From RGIG3102 sp964369915 (lineage in GTDB: Bacteria > Bacillota > Clostridia > Oscillospirales > Ruminococcaceae), in assembly GCA_964369915.1 (NCBI GenBank), contig CAYJGG010000004.1, positions 1 to 64,000 on the forward strand: a DNA stretch of 64,000 nucleotides, in the 5' to 3' direction. The notes beneath the pieces are model-generated. The model made no database searches. It worked only from the letters and a program-made list of their open reading frames with translations, and was not told the DNA's origin. Below, one piece after another: positions 26,188 to 34,460 of this stretch. The position numbers and the translations under genes were made by a program. Position 1 is the first letter of the stretch; each line of letters begins with the position of its first letter.

Positions 26188-28143
26188 TTGAAGAAATACA
26201 TCGTAATTCGGCTTGTAAGTTTAGTTCTTGTAATTACTATATTACTTCTGTCTATAGGCTCATACGCTATGCTTCACAATTCTTATACTAATTTTCGCAC
26301 CGAAGCTTCTGATCAGATTATTCAAATTGAAGAAATTTTAGCTGAGAATGATACATACGCAACTAAGTTACAAGAAGAACTAAATGCTGACTTTCTAATT
26401 AGAGCGAAGGCTGCAGCTTACATGATTCAGTATAATCAAGATATCATATATGATATTGAGCAATTAGAATATATCACTGATTTACTGCAAATTGATGAAA
26501 TCCATCTATTTAATCACGATGGAATAATTTATAGTGGTAATGTTCCAGAATATTATGGTTTTTCTGTTGAATCTGGAGATCAAATGCGCTTTTTTGCTCC
26601 TCTTTTGAGCGACTACGATTTAGAGCTAGCTCAAAATGTGACTCCTAATACTGCTGAAGAAAAGGAAATGCAGTATGTGGCTGTTTGGAGTGAAGATAGG
26701 CAACATATTGTTCAAATAGGTATAGAGCCACTTCGCCTTTTAGAAGCTATGCAAGCAACTGAATTATCCTATATATTCTCTCGCCTTACTCATTCATCAA
26801 ACACTATATTTTTTGCAGTTGATGCTGCTAGTGGCGATATAATTATCAGCACAAATCAGGAAGTTTCTGATTTGAATTTAAGTGATTTAAATTTGCCTTA
26901 TCTTGAAGAAATAGATATAGAAGAAGCTCATAATGTGACAATACTTGGTGAGCCTGGTCATTTACTACTTAAAGAGCAAGCAAATAATATTTATATTGGA
27001 TATTTTGAGAATCATGCCTCAGTTTATAATTCCACTTTATTAAGTATTACTCTTTTAATTGCATTCTCTTTAGGTGTAGCTGCGCTTATTATACTTTTAA
27101 TATATTTCCTTCTTGATCGTGTTGTTTTACGTGGGCTATCAGAACTCGAAAAAGGTATGGAATTAATTGCAGGTGGCGATTTAGATTATAAAATGAATGT
27201 TGCTGGCTTACCTGAATTTGAAGTTCTTAGTAGTAATGTTAATTTTATGGTAAAACGAGTGGTTGAGTCTTCTCGTAAATTCTCAACTATTTTCGATTTA
27301 GTCAACATACCAATTGCCATGTATGAATGTAAATCAAATGCTGTAATTACAACAGGTAATTTAGCAGGCATTTTGCAAATCAGCCCTAAAAAGCTAGAAA
27401 AATATTTGAAATCACCTTCAAAGTTTTTATCAAATATTGAAGAAACTATGTCACACCCTTACCATGATGAAAAGGATATATATGTTGTTTCAACACCTTC
27501 AAAAGAGCGCTTTTTAAAAATAATGCGTTATAAAGATGCTGAAAGCGATTGGGGAATAATTATAGATTCTACTGACGAAATTACTGAAAAAATTATAATT
27601 AAAAAAGAAAGAGATTTAGATTTTCTTACAGGATTATTAAGTAAGCGTGCATTTTTTGAACAATTAGAAATTCTATCTGAAAACTCTAGTAAAACAAAAA
27701 AAGCAATAGTTATTATGTTTGATCTGGATAATTTAAAATATGTCAATGACTCATGGGGGCATGAAACTGGGGATAAATTTATTCGTGCTGCAGCTGATGT
27801 TTTACACTCTTGCGAGTATGAACATAAAATTTGCTCTCGCCTTAGTGGTGATGAGCTGGCAATGGTTTTATATGATGCTAACGATTATAATAAACTAGAA
27901 ATTGAACTTGGAAAAATCAAAGAGCTATTTTCTAAATCATATATTACTACTCCAACAGATATAAAACATAAAGTTAGTGCTTCAATTGGATACTCTTTAT
28001 ATCCTGAGCATAGTGATTCTTTTAACACTTGTCTTAATTTTGCTGATAAAGCAATGTATTCTGCTAAAAGTAAACTTAAAGGAAGCGCTGAAAAATATGA
28101 ATCAAGTATTATTTATGATATCCCTAAAAAAGAATTAGAATAA
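26188..28143 (+). CDS. Membrane-bound diguanylate cyclase (sensor-HAMP-PAS-GGDEF)
   Basis: A 651-residue predicted cyclic-di-GMP synthase. TM1 is at about 7-29 and TM2 near 280-305, enclosing an extracytoplasmic sensor domain of about 250 residues; then come HAMP (VLRGLSELEKGMELIAGGDLDYKM region), a PAS-like segment (about 365-460) and GGDEF (about 475-640). The active-site loop reads LSGDELAMVLY, SGDEL instead of GGDEF, which may lower activity; FDLDNLKYVND is intact. No RxxD inhibitory site precedes it. Translation begins at a TTG, nine nt after GTGAGGTG. The gene is monocistronic. Confidence 0.85.
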   Translation: MKKYIVIRLVSLVLVITILLLSIGSYAMLHNSYTNFRTEASDQIIQIEEILAENDTYATKLQEELNADFLIRAKAAAYMIQYNQDIIYDIEQLEYITDLLQIDEIHLFNHDGIIYSGNVPEYYGFSVESGDQMRFFAPLLSDYDLELAQNVTPNTAEEKEMQYVAVWSEDRQHIVQIGIEPLRLLEAMQATELSYIFSRLTHSSNTIFFAVDAASGDIIISTNQEVSDLNLSDLNLPYLEEIDIEEAHNVTILGEPGHLLLKEQANNIYIGYFENHASVYNSTLLSITLLIAFSLGVAALIILLIYFLLDRVVLRGLSELEKGMELIAGGDLDYKMNVAGLPEFEVLSSNVNFMVKRVVESSRKFSTIFDLVNIPIAMYECKSNAVITTGNLAGILQISPKKLEKYLKSPSKFLSNIEETMSHPYHDEKDIYVVSTPSKERFLKIMRYKDAESDWGIIIDSTDEITEKIIIKKERDLDFLTGLLSKRAFFEQLEILSENSSKTKKAIVIMFDLDNLKYVNDSWGHETGDKFIRAAADVLHSCEYEHKICSRLSGDELAMVLYDANDYNKLEIELGKIKELFSKSYITTPTDIKHKVSASIGYSLYPEHSDSFNTCLNFADKAMYSAKSKLKGSAEKYESSIIYDIPKKELE

Positions 28144-28149
28144 ATAAGT

Positions 28150-28180
28150 AAAAGCAAGGAAAATTTTTCCTTGCTTTTAT
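28150..28180 (+). terminator. Rho-independent terminator
   Basis: A 14-bp stem (AAAAGCAAGGAAAA and complement) ending in TTTTATT after the diguanylate cyclase gene. Confidence 0.85.
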
Positions 28181-28306
28181 TAATATCATATTTAACAATA
28201 TCGATTTTAATTTTCTTTTAGGTAAGGAGCAAAGCTTAAAGACTACTATGTAATCACTAAAAATTGCAATAAAATAAATATCATCTATATTATATTTATA
28301 CGATTA

Positions 28307-28334
28307 TTGACAATTTTTCTTAATATGATATACT
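28307..28334 (+). promoter_or_regulatory. Promoter of the attenuated MutS2-like transcript
   Basis: TTGACA (28307-28312), a 16-nt spacer and TATACT (28329-28334). Transcription would begin near 28341, giving a leader of about 350 nt. Confidence 0.75.
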
Positions 28335-28366
28335 AAGTATGAAATAACTAAAAAAGGAGTGTGTTT

Positions 28367-28384
28367 GTGTTAAGTGTAGCGTAA
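28367..28384 (+). CDS. Five-codon leader peptide (MLSVA)
   Basis: A tiny ORF, GTG-TTA-AGT-GTA-GCG-TAA, sits seven nt after the strong Shine-Dalgarno AAAAAGGAG (28351-28359), in the first 30 nt of the transcript. An in-frame GTG at 28361 would add two residues (MFVLSVA) but lies too close to the Shine-Dalgarno. A hairpin (ATTTTGATTTT...AAAATCAAAAAT) follows the stop at once, and an intrinsic terminator lies 150 nt downstream. This is the arrangement of ribosome-stalling leaders before antibiotic-resistance and ribosome-rescue genes; the role is inferred. Confidence 0.6.
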   Translation: MLSVA

Positions 28385-28533
28385 TTTTGATTTTATAAAA
28401 AATCAAAAATATTCAAAATATGTTTTTAATATTTAAGCGGTATTATTCCGTTTATTTAGTATACGCATTTTGGACTACATCTAATATAATCACACTTATT
28501 ATTAATAGATTACTTTATTTTAAGTAAACTTTT

Positions 28534-28561
28534 AGTGTATAGGTGTACTATACACTTTTTT
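28534..28561 (+). terminator. Attenuator terminator upstream of the MutS2-like gene
   Basis: An 8-bp stem (AGTGTATA and complement, 7-nt loop) followed by TTTTTT lies 130 nt before the MutS2-like start and inside its leader. ACACTTA (28492-28498) can pair either with TAAGTGT in the leader-peptide ORF (28371-28377) or, over five bases, with the terminator's 5' arm (AGTGT), which would allow switching. The rest of the leader shows no other gene. Confidence 0.7.
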
Positions 28562-28690
28562 GTTGTCTAAAATAAAATAATCAAAATAAAAAACTTACGA
28601 GATTTGTAATTTTTCTCGTGAAAATCACCTAAGTTTGCCACTTAATAAACTGTAAAAAATATAAACCTCAAAGAAAGGTATAAAAAAACT

Positions 28691-30616
28691 ATGTTAGACA
28701 CATATAAAACATTAGAATTTAATAATATATTAACTAATTTAAGCGAATTTGCTTTATCTGAAAATGCAAAAGAAAAAATACTTCAACTAAAACCGTTTTT
28801 AATTGAACGTGAATGTAAAAAACATTTAAAAGATACATCAGAAGCTAAAAAAATCATTGATTATGTTGGCTCACCGCCACTTTCTACTATGGCAGAACTT
28901 GATAAAATTCTCACTCTTTGTGAAAAAGGAGCTATGCTTTCTCCTGAGCAATTATCTTCTGTTGCAGTATTTATTCACGCAACTAAAAGAATGATTAACT
29001 TTTTAAAAAAAGCAGAGCCTCTTGAAGTTAGCCTTGCTTATTATGGCATGTCTTTTATAAATTTAGAAGAGCTTGGAGAATTAATTGAATCTTCAATCGT
29101 TAATGATAAAGTTGATAGTTCAGCTTCAAGCAATTTAAAGGATATAAGAAGAAAAATCGAAAACACTCAAAGTTCAATAAAGGTAAAACTAGATGCTGCT
29201 TTACGTAGCAAAAAAGCGTATTTATCCGATAATAATATAGTAGTGCGTAACGGAAAATACGCCCTTCCTGTAAAAAAAGAATATAAAAATCAAGTTTCCG
29301 GCACAGTTGTTGATATGTCGAATACTGGCGGAACTATTTTCATCGAGCCATCTACTATTAGTAAAACTCAAACTGAAATCGAATATTTGTTAATAGAAGA
29401 AGACAATGAAGTTCGCAAAATTTTATACACTTTATCTGCTTTTGTTGATGAAAATATTGCCTCTTTAAAAACAAATATGACTTATATGGAAACACTTGAT
29501 TTTATATTTGCTAAAGCTAAGTATTCTATAAAGCTTAAATCAAATGAAGTGCCTGTAAATACTGATAGAATAATTAAAATCATAAAAGGCAGACACCCTT
29601 TATTAAATGAAAATGAGTGTGTTCCTTTAGATTTTATTTTAGGTGAAGATTATTCTGGAATCGTTGTGACAGGGCCTAACACTGGTGGTAAAACTGTTTC
29701 TTTAAAAACAGTTGGCCTTTTATCTTTAATGGCTCAATGTGGCTTACATGTGCCTGCTGAAAAAGGCAGTATGCTTGCTATGAACGCAAATATCCTTTGT
29801 GATATTGGAGATGGTCAAAGTATTTCAGAAAATTTATCTACTTTCTCGGCGCACATTACTAATATTGTTGATATTTTAAAAGAAGCTACTCATGAGAGTT
29901 TAGTTTTATTAGATGAGCTTGGCTCTGGCACTGATCCTGCTGAAGGTATGGGGATTGCAGTTGCAATTTTAGAAGAACTTAGAAAAATAGGTTGTTTATT
30001 TTTAGCTACAACTCACTATCCAGAAATTAAAGACTATGCAAAAAACACCCCTGGGCTTATTAATGCTAGAATGGAATTTGATAAAGAAAATTTAAAACCA
30101 TTGTATAAATTATATATTGGTGAAGCCGGTGAAAGTTGTGCTTTATCGATTGCCGAGTGCCTTGGACTTCCAAAACATTTACTTGAAATAGCTAAAAAAG
30201 AAGCATATTTTGATAAAAAAGAAACTAAAGCGGAAAGATTTATAAATTCTAGTGTAGATAAATCTCTTTATCAAAAAAAGCCTAGTAAAATAGTGAGAGA
30301 TATGCCTACTCGAGTTAACGAAGTGAAAAATTTATACAATATAGGCGATAGTGTTACTGTAATAACTGATAAAACTGTTGGTATAGTTTATAAACCAGCA
30401 GATGAAATGGGAGATTTAGTAATCCAAGTAAAAAAAGAAAAAATGAAAATAAATCACACAAAAGTAAAGCTATTAGCTAGTGCCGCTGATCTTTATCCAG
30501 AAGATTACGATTTTTCAATAGTTTTTGATACCGTTAGTAACAGAAAAGCTCGCCATAAAATGACTAAAGGACATAATCCTGATTTAATTATCACCTATGA
30601 CGAATTCACAAAATAA
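28691..30616 (+). CDS. MutS2-like ATPase lacking the Smr domain
   Basis: A 641-residue ABC-type ATPase of the MutS2 branch. The lever/core region covers 1-310, Walker A is GPNTGGKTVS (about 323-332), Walker B is LVLLDELGSGTDPAEG, and TTHYPEIK is the switch His. After the ATPase the long coiled clamp of MutS2 is very short; a KOW-like segment (YNIGDSVTVITDKTVGIVY) follows, and the C-terminal Smr nuclease domain (about 80 residues, in 785-residue B. subtilis MutS2) is absent. Full-length MutS2 splits collided ribosomes. This shorter paralogue with an attenuator leader could be an inducible ribosome-splitting or resistance factor; that is inference. Confidence 0.85.
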   Translation: MLDTYKTLEFNNILTNLSEFALSENAKEKILQLKPFLIERECKKHLKDTSEAKKIIDYVGSPPLSTMAELDKILTLCEKGAMLSPEQLSSVAVFIHATKRMINFLKKAEPLEVSLAYYGMSFINLEELGELIESSIVNDKVDSSASSNLKDIRRKIENTQSSIKVKLDAALRSKKAYLSDNNIVVRNGKYALPVKKEYKNQVSGTVVDMSNTGGTIFIEPSTISKTQTEIEYLLIEEDNEVRKILYTLSAFVDENIASLKTNMTYMETLDFIFAKAKYSIKLKSNEVPVNTDRIIKIIKGRHPLLNENECVPLDFILGEDYSGIVVTGPNTGGKTVSLKTVGLLSLMAQCGLHVPAEKGSMLAMNANILCDIGDGQSISENLSTFSAHITNIVDILKEATHESLVLLDELGSGTDPAEGMGIAVAILEELRKIGCLFLATTHYPEIKDYAKNTPGLINARMEFDKENLKPLYKLYIGEAGESCALSIAECLGLPKHLLEIAKKEAYFDKKETKAERFINSSVDKSLYQKKPSKIVRDMPTRVNEVKNLYNIGDSVTVITDKTVGIVYKPADEMGDLVIQVKKEKMKINHTKVKLLASAADLYPEDYDFSIVFDTVSNRKARHKMTKGHNPDLIITYDEFTK

Positions 30617-30639
30617 AACTAGCATTTATTCTTATATTA

Positions 30640-30678
30640 AAAAACCACTTAATTTTAAAATTAAGTGGTTTTTAATAT
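30640..30678. terminator. Bidirectional terminator
   Basis: A 17-bp perfect palindromic stem (AAAAACCACTTAATTTT and complement) between the convergent MutS2-like and manA genes. Confidence 0.85.
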
Positions 30679-30685
30679 CTAAATT

Positions 30686-31756
30686 TTATAAGCTTTGAAT
30701 ACAGCATATAACGCATTCTTCTAACAATTCTATATTTATTTCTTTAGTGTTAGCTGGGATAAATAAGCTATCGCAATACCCCACCTTTACGCTTTCATCA
30801 TCAGCTTTAATGTTTGCGCTTCCTTTTGCAACTACAAACAGTGCAAATCTATCATCTAATTCTAATTTCACATTATCTTTAGCTGTAATTCTTGTGATTT
30901 CAAATGATGGTGCTATATCAGACGAAAGTAGTTTTTCTATTTCGTAGTTTTCTTTTTTAGTTACGCTTTTTGGCTTTACAAAAAAGTTATTTTTCACATC
31001 TTCAACTGAATATTTAGTGTAATCAAATATATCCATGCAAAATTCTATTGATTTGCCCATAAATCTTGCATTCTCTGGAACAATTATCCCTTCTCTTTCA
31101 TATTCACATCTTACAACTAAATCAGATGGTTCCATAACCTCAATTAAAAATAAACCTTCGCCAATAGCGTGTGGAACACCACCTGGGATATAAATTAAGT
31201 CCCCAGCTTTTACTGGTATTTTTTCAAATAGCGAATCCATTTTTTCTATATTTTGATTTTCAACTATTTCTTTCCATTTTTCTTTATCAATTTCCTTTTG
31301 AAACCCAAGCCTTATATACGGCTGTGTATCTTCTCTTGAAGAAAGCACATAATAGCACTCAAATTTTCCGTATGGTGAATTTAAAAATTCTTTAGCAAAT
31401 TCTTTAGTTGGGTGAGCCTGAGTATGAAGGCGCATAGATGAATCTATAATTTTAGTTAAAAAACCAAAATCAAGCCCATTTTTTTTATAATATTCTTCGC
31501 CTAAATAATAGTTTGGATTTTCTAATATTAAATCAGTTAAATATATTTCTTTATCATTAATATTTACTATGCTTAATCCTTCATTTTCAATAATCTCTTG
31601 CCCTGGATTTTTAGCTAACACTAATGAAGCTATCCATTCTTCTGGACGATTATCGTCTTTTGGATTTTTTATCCCTCTTATTTCTTTTAATGTTCTTCCA
31701 CCATTGTAATTTCTTCTTACAAGGTTTTCATTTAATTTTATAATTTTAGGTTTCAT
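30686..31756 (-). CDS. manA: Class I mannose-6-phosphate isomerase
   Basis: A cupin-fold zinc enzyme that interconverts mannose 6-phosphate and fructose 6-phosphate. The 356-residue protein has the family hallmarks: PEEWIASLV near the N-terminus, KIIDSSMRLHTQAHPTKEFA with the metal ligands Gln and His, and YIPGGVPHAIGEGLFLIEVMEPSD. The C-terminal cupin half ends with a short beta-rich tail. AGAAAGGAAAATC precedes the ATG. It follows the MATE gene by 108 nt on the same strand and may have its own promoter. Confidence 0.93.
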   Translation of the reverse strand: MKPKIIKLNENLVRRNYNGGRTLKEIRGIKNPKDDNRPEEWIASLVLAKNPGQEIIENEGLSIVNINDKEIYLTDLILENPNYYLGEEYYKKNGLDFGFLTKIIDSSMRLHTQAHPTKEFAKEFLNSPYGKFECYYVLSSREDTQPYIRLGFQKEIDKEKWKEIVENQNIEKMDSLFEKIPVKAGDLIYIPGGVPHAIGEGLFLIEVMEPSDLVVRCEYEREGIIVPENARFMGKSIEFCMDIFDYTKYSVEDVKNNFFVKPKSVTKKENYEIEKLLSSDIAPSFEITRITAKDNVKLELDDRFALFVVAKGSANIKADDESVKVGYCDSLFIPANTKEINIELLEECVICCIQSL

Positions 31757-31864
31757 ATTTATGATTTTCCTTTCTTTAGTATTGTGATTTTATCATACGC
31801 AGTAAAAAACAATAATCTTTTAATAATACATCAAATAAAATCTCAAAACTTACTATTTGAAATT

Positions 31865-33241
31865 TTATATTATTTCTTTCACTTCATCATATTTATATAT
31901 TCTTATCACTAGCATTATCCCTAGTATTAATGAAATAACACCAACTGCAATATTTGAAATCATAACTGCAATAGCTGCCCCTTCAATTCCAATACTTGTA
32001 AAATTTACAAAGTAAAATAATATAGGTATTCTAAATAAAAACAGTCTTGATATATTTAATATATAGCTTGCCTTTGTATATCCAAAACCGTATAAAAGCC
32101 CCATAACAGCGCTATTAATTCCAAGAGGCAGAACTCCAAATCTTTCATAATAAACGCAGGTATATATTTTTTCATAAAATTCAATATCTGTTTGAGCAAA
32201 AAGGCGAACTATATGCTCTAGATATAAACTACATAAGCTAAAGCCTATTATTGAAATAATAACATTTAAAAACAAGACAATATAAAAAACTTTTAACGCT
32301 CTTTTTTTCTTGCCTGCTCCTAAGTTTTGACTGATTATAACTGATAACACTTCTTCCATACTTTCAGTTACCGTTGTTGTGCTTGCGTTAATATTATTTG
32401 AAATACTAAGCGCACCAACTGTTGTATCGCCTAGAGAAACTGCTATACTGTTCGTTATAACTTTACCTGCACTAAATATAAATTTGCCTGAAAAAATAGG
32501 AATTGCTAGATTTCTAACAGCAACAACAGATTTTTTATCAAATTCAAAATTCTTTTTTGAAAATCTAAAAACATAATTTTTATTTGATAGTCGAATTAAG
32601 CAAAATAAAGAGATTGAAACTGTTGAAATTAAAGTTGCAACGGCAACCATATTTATCCCAAAATTAAATACTTTAACGAATAACACAGTTAATGTAATTT
32701 TAATTAAAATCTGAACTAAATTAATATAAAATATATTAATAGTTGCCCCTCTTGCTTTTTCAAAAGATAGGTATACACTATTAAAAACAGAAACACCCAC
32801 CGTTACAATTTGAATAGTAAAATATATTTTAGCTATAGAAATTAAAGACTCAGGAACATTTGAAATTTGCATAATAGTTTGTGCGCCAAAAATTCCAATT
32901 AAGGAAATTATTATACCTATAATAGCAGCTAAAACAATTAATAAGTGTGATAGTTTTTTAGCTGCCCCTATATCATTTTTTCCTATAAGACGAGCAATTA
33001 AAATTGTGCACGGGATAGAAAATCCAGTACTTACAGCTTGCATAACTCCTTTAATTTGATTAGTTATCGCAACAGCAGACGCCTCCATTGCCCCTATATC
33101 GGCAATTAGAATTGAATCAATAATATTATATGAATATGTCATAATATTCATAAACATCATCGGCCCTGCTACTATTAATATAACTTTGAAAATGTCGCCA
33201 TTGACTATTAAATCTCTTTTTATATCTTCTTTAGTATGCAT
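31865..33241 (-). CDS. MATE-family multidrug/sodium antiporter
   Basis: A 458-residue membrane protein with twelve predicted hydrophobic segments in two six-helix halves. The N-terminal half contains PMMFMNIMTYSYNIIDSILIADIGAMEASA, typical of the MATE family. Such pumps export drugs or metabolites using a Na+ or H+ gradient; the substrate is unknown. It lies immediately downstream of the polysaccharide operon on the same strand, after a hairpin at 33281-33305. Read-through could link it to that operon, but its role is probably independent. Confidence 0.9.
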   Translation of the reverse strand: MHTKEDIKRDLIVNGDIFKVILIVAGPMMFMNIMTYSYNIIDSILIADIGAMEASAVAITNQIKGVMQAVSTGFSIPCTILIARLIGKNDIGAAKKLSHLLIVLAAIIGIIISLIGIFGAQTIMQISNVPESLISIAKIYFTIQIVTVGVSVFNSVYLSFEKARGATINIFYINLVQILIKITLTVLFVKVFNFGINMVAVATLISTVSISLFCLIRLSNKNYVFRFSKKNFEFDKKSVVAVRNLAIPIFSGKFIFSAGKVITNSIAVSLGDTTVGALSISNNINASTTTVTESMEEVLSVIISQNLGAGKKKRALKVFYIVLFLNVIISIIGFSLCSLYLEHIVRLFAQTDIEFYEKIYTCVYYERFGVLPLGINSAVMGLLYGFGYTKASYILNISRLFLFRIPILFYFVNFTSIGIEGAAIAVMISNIAVGVISLILGIMLVIRIYKYDEVKEII

Positions 33242-33280
33242 TAATATCCTCTATTCTTTATAATTCTCTATAAATACTAC

Positions 33281-33305
33281 AAACACTCCTTTTAAAGGAG
33301 TGTTT
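33281..33305. terminator. Hairpin at the end of the polysaccharide operon
   Basis: A 12-bp palindromic stem (AAACACTCCTTT and complement around one base). The following T-run is weak on the minus strand, so termination is probably partial. Confidence 0.6.
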
Positions 33306-33331
33306 AATAGCATATAAAAATAAATTAAATT

Positions 33332-34081
33332 TTATAGTAAATCTTGCCCACCATTAATTTGGATAACTTCACCTGTAATAAATGAAGCTTGTTCGCTAGC
33401 TAAGAAAGTAATTACTTGAGCTACTTCTTCTGGTTGACCTAATCTTTTTAGTAGGATATTGTTTTTCCATGATTCAAACACTTCTGGTTTTGTTTGTCTG
33501 ATAGCATCGTGGAAAGCTGTGTCGATAGTACCTGGTGATACTGCGTTTACTCTAATTTGGTATTCAGCTAAATCTTTAGCTAAAGCACGAGTTAGTAAAA
33601 CGATAGCACCTTTTGAAATTCCATAAACACCAGCACCAGGACCGCCTGCATTCCAAGCAGCATTTGATGCAAAGTTTATGATTGAAGCGTTTTCACCATT
33701 TTTTAAGTATGGTATAGCTGCTCTTGAAGCAAAGAAAGCGCTATCTAAATTTAAAGCTAAAACATTTCTGTAAAAAGATGTTTCCATTTCTTCAAATCTT
33801 GAACGTCCGCCAAGACCGCCAGCATTGTTTACTAAAACATCGATTCTTCCGTATTTTTCGCCTATTTCTTTAATTCCTTTTGCTACTGCTTCTTCATCGC
33901 ATACATTGAATTTTTTGTATTCACAAGGAATATTTAAAGCTTCAAGTTCTGCTAAAGCTTCTTTTGCTTGCTCATCATCAATACCATTGATAACAACTTG
34001 ATAACCCATTTTTCCTAAAGCGATAGCTGTTGATTTACCCATACCTGCTGTTGCGCCTGTAATAACTGCAATTTTTTTCAT
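33332..34081 (-). CDS. Short-chain dehydrogenase/reductase, last gene of the uronate operon
   Basis: A 249-residue NAD(P)-dependent oxidoreductase. The cofactor motif is TGATAGMGKS (8-17), followed by NNAGG, the catalytic Ser in FASNAAW and YGISK (Tyr and Lys). It ends with the family's ASFITGEVIQINGGQDLL. Placed directly after a KdgF-like cupin and two lyases, it probably reduces the keto-uronate product, as KduD or DEH reductase do in pectin and alginate breakdown; sequence alone cannot decide which. It is the last gene of the 13-gene operon. Confidence 0.87.
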   Translation of the reverse strand: MKKIAVITGATAGMGKSTAIALGKMGYQVVINGIDDEQAKEALAELEALNIPCEYKKFNVCDEEAVAKGIKEIGEKYGRIDVLVNNAGGLGGRSRFEEMETSFYRNVLALNLDSAFFASRAAIPYLKNGENASIINFASNAAWNAGGPGAGVYGISKGAIVLLTRALAKDLAEYQIRVNAVSPGTIDTAFHDAIRQTKPEVFESWKNNILLKRLGQPEEVAQVITFLASEQASFITGEVIQINGGQDLL

Positions 34082-34119
34082 AATAATACTCCTATATTTA
34101 AATTAATTTTAAAACTTGT

Positions 34120-34455
34120 TTATTTTTTTAGAAAATCTTCTCTACAAGGTGTAAAGATATCTAATAATACGCCTTCTTCAAGGCAAACTCCACCATGAAC
34201 TATATCTGGTTGTTTATAAGTTGAATCTCCTGCTGTTAGAATTTTTTTAACTCCACCAACTTCCATTTCAAACTTGCCTGAAACAACGTATGAACATTGA
34301 TCATGAAAGTGGCTATGAAGAGCTCCAACTGCTCCTTTTTTAAAGTGTATTTGGCACACCATTAATTTTTCGCTACAAGCTAATATTTTTCTTGTAACAC
34401 CTGGTGCTACCTCAACTTCTTCTTGATCTTTTTCGTAAAAGAAATTTTGAATCAT
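34120..34455 (-). CDS. kdgF: KdgF-like cupin (unsaturated uronate processing)
   Basis: A 111-residue single-domain cupin with metal ligands in HSHFHDQ and later in PDIVHGG. The N-terminal VAPGVTRKILACSEKLMV is typical of KdgF, which speeds the opening of 4,5-unsaturated galacturonate, mannuronate or guluronate to the linear keto forms. The gene follows the lyase gene by 5 nt, which fits that step. Other small cupins share the fold, so the assignment rests on motif and context together. Confidence 0.82.
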   Translation of the reverse strand: MIQNFFYEKDQEEVEVAPGVTRKILACSEKLMVCQIHFKKGAVGALHSHFHDQCSYVVSGKFEMEVGGVKKILTAGDSTYKQPDIVHGGVCLEEGVLLDIFTPCREDFLKK

Positions 34456-34460
34456 AATTT

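Noticed and set aside
28361..28384. Longer leader peptide starting at the upstream GTG (MFVLSVA)
   Set aside because: The start would be only one nt from the Shine-Dalgarno core, whereas the GTG at 28367 has normal seven-nt spacing; kept as an alternative only.
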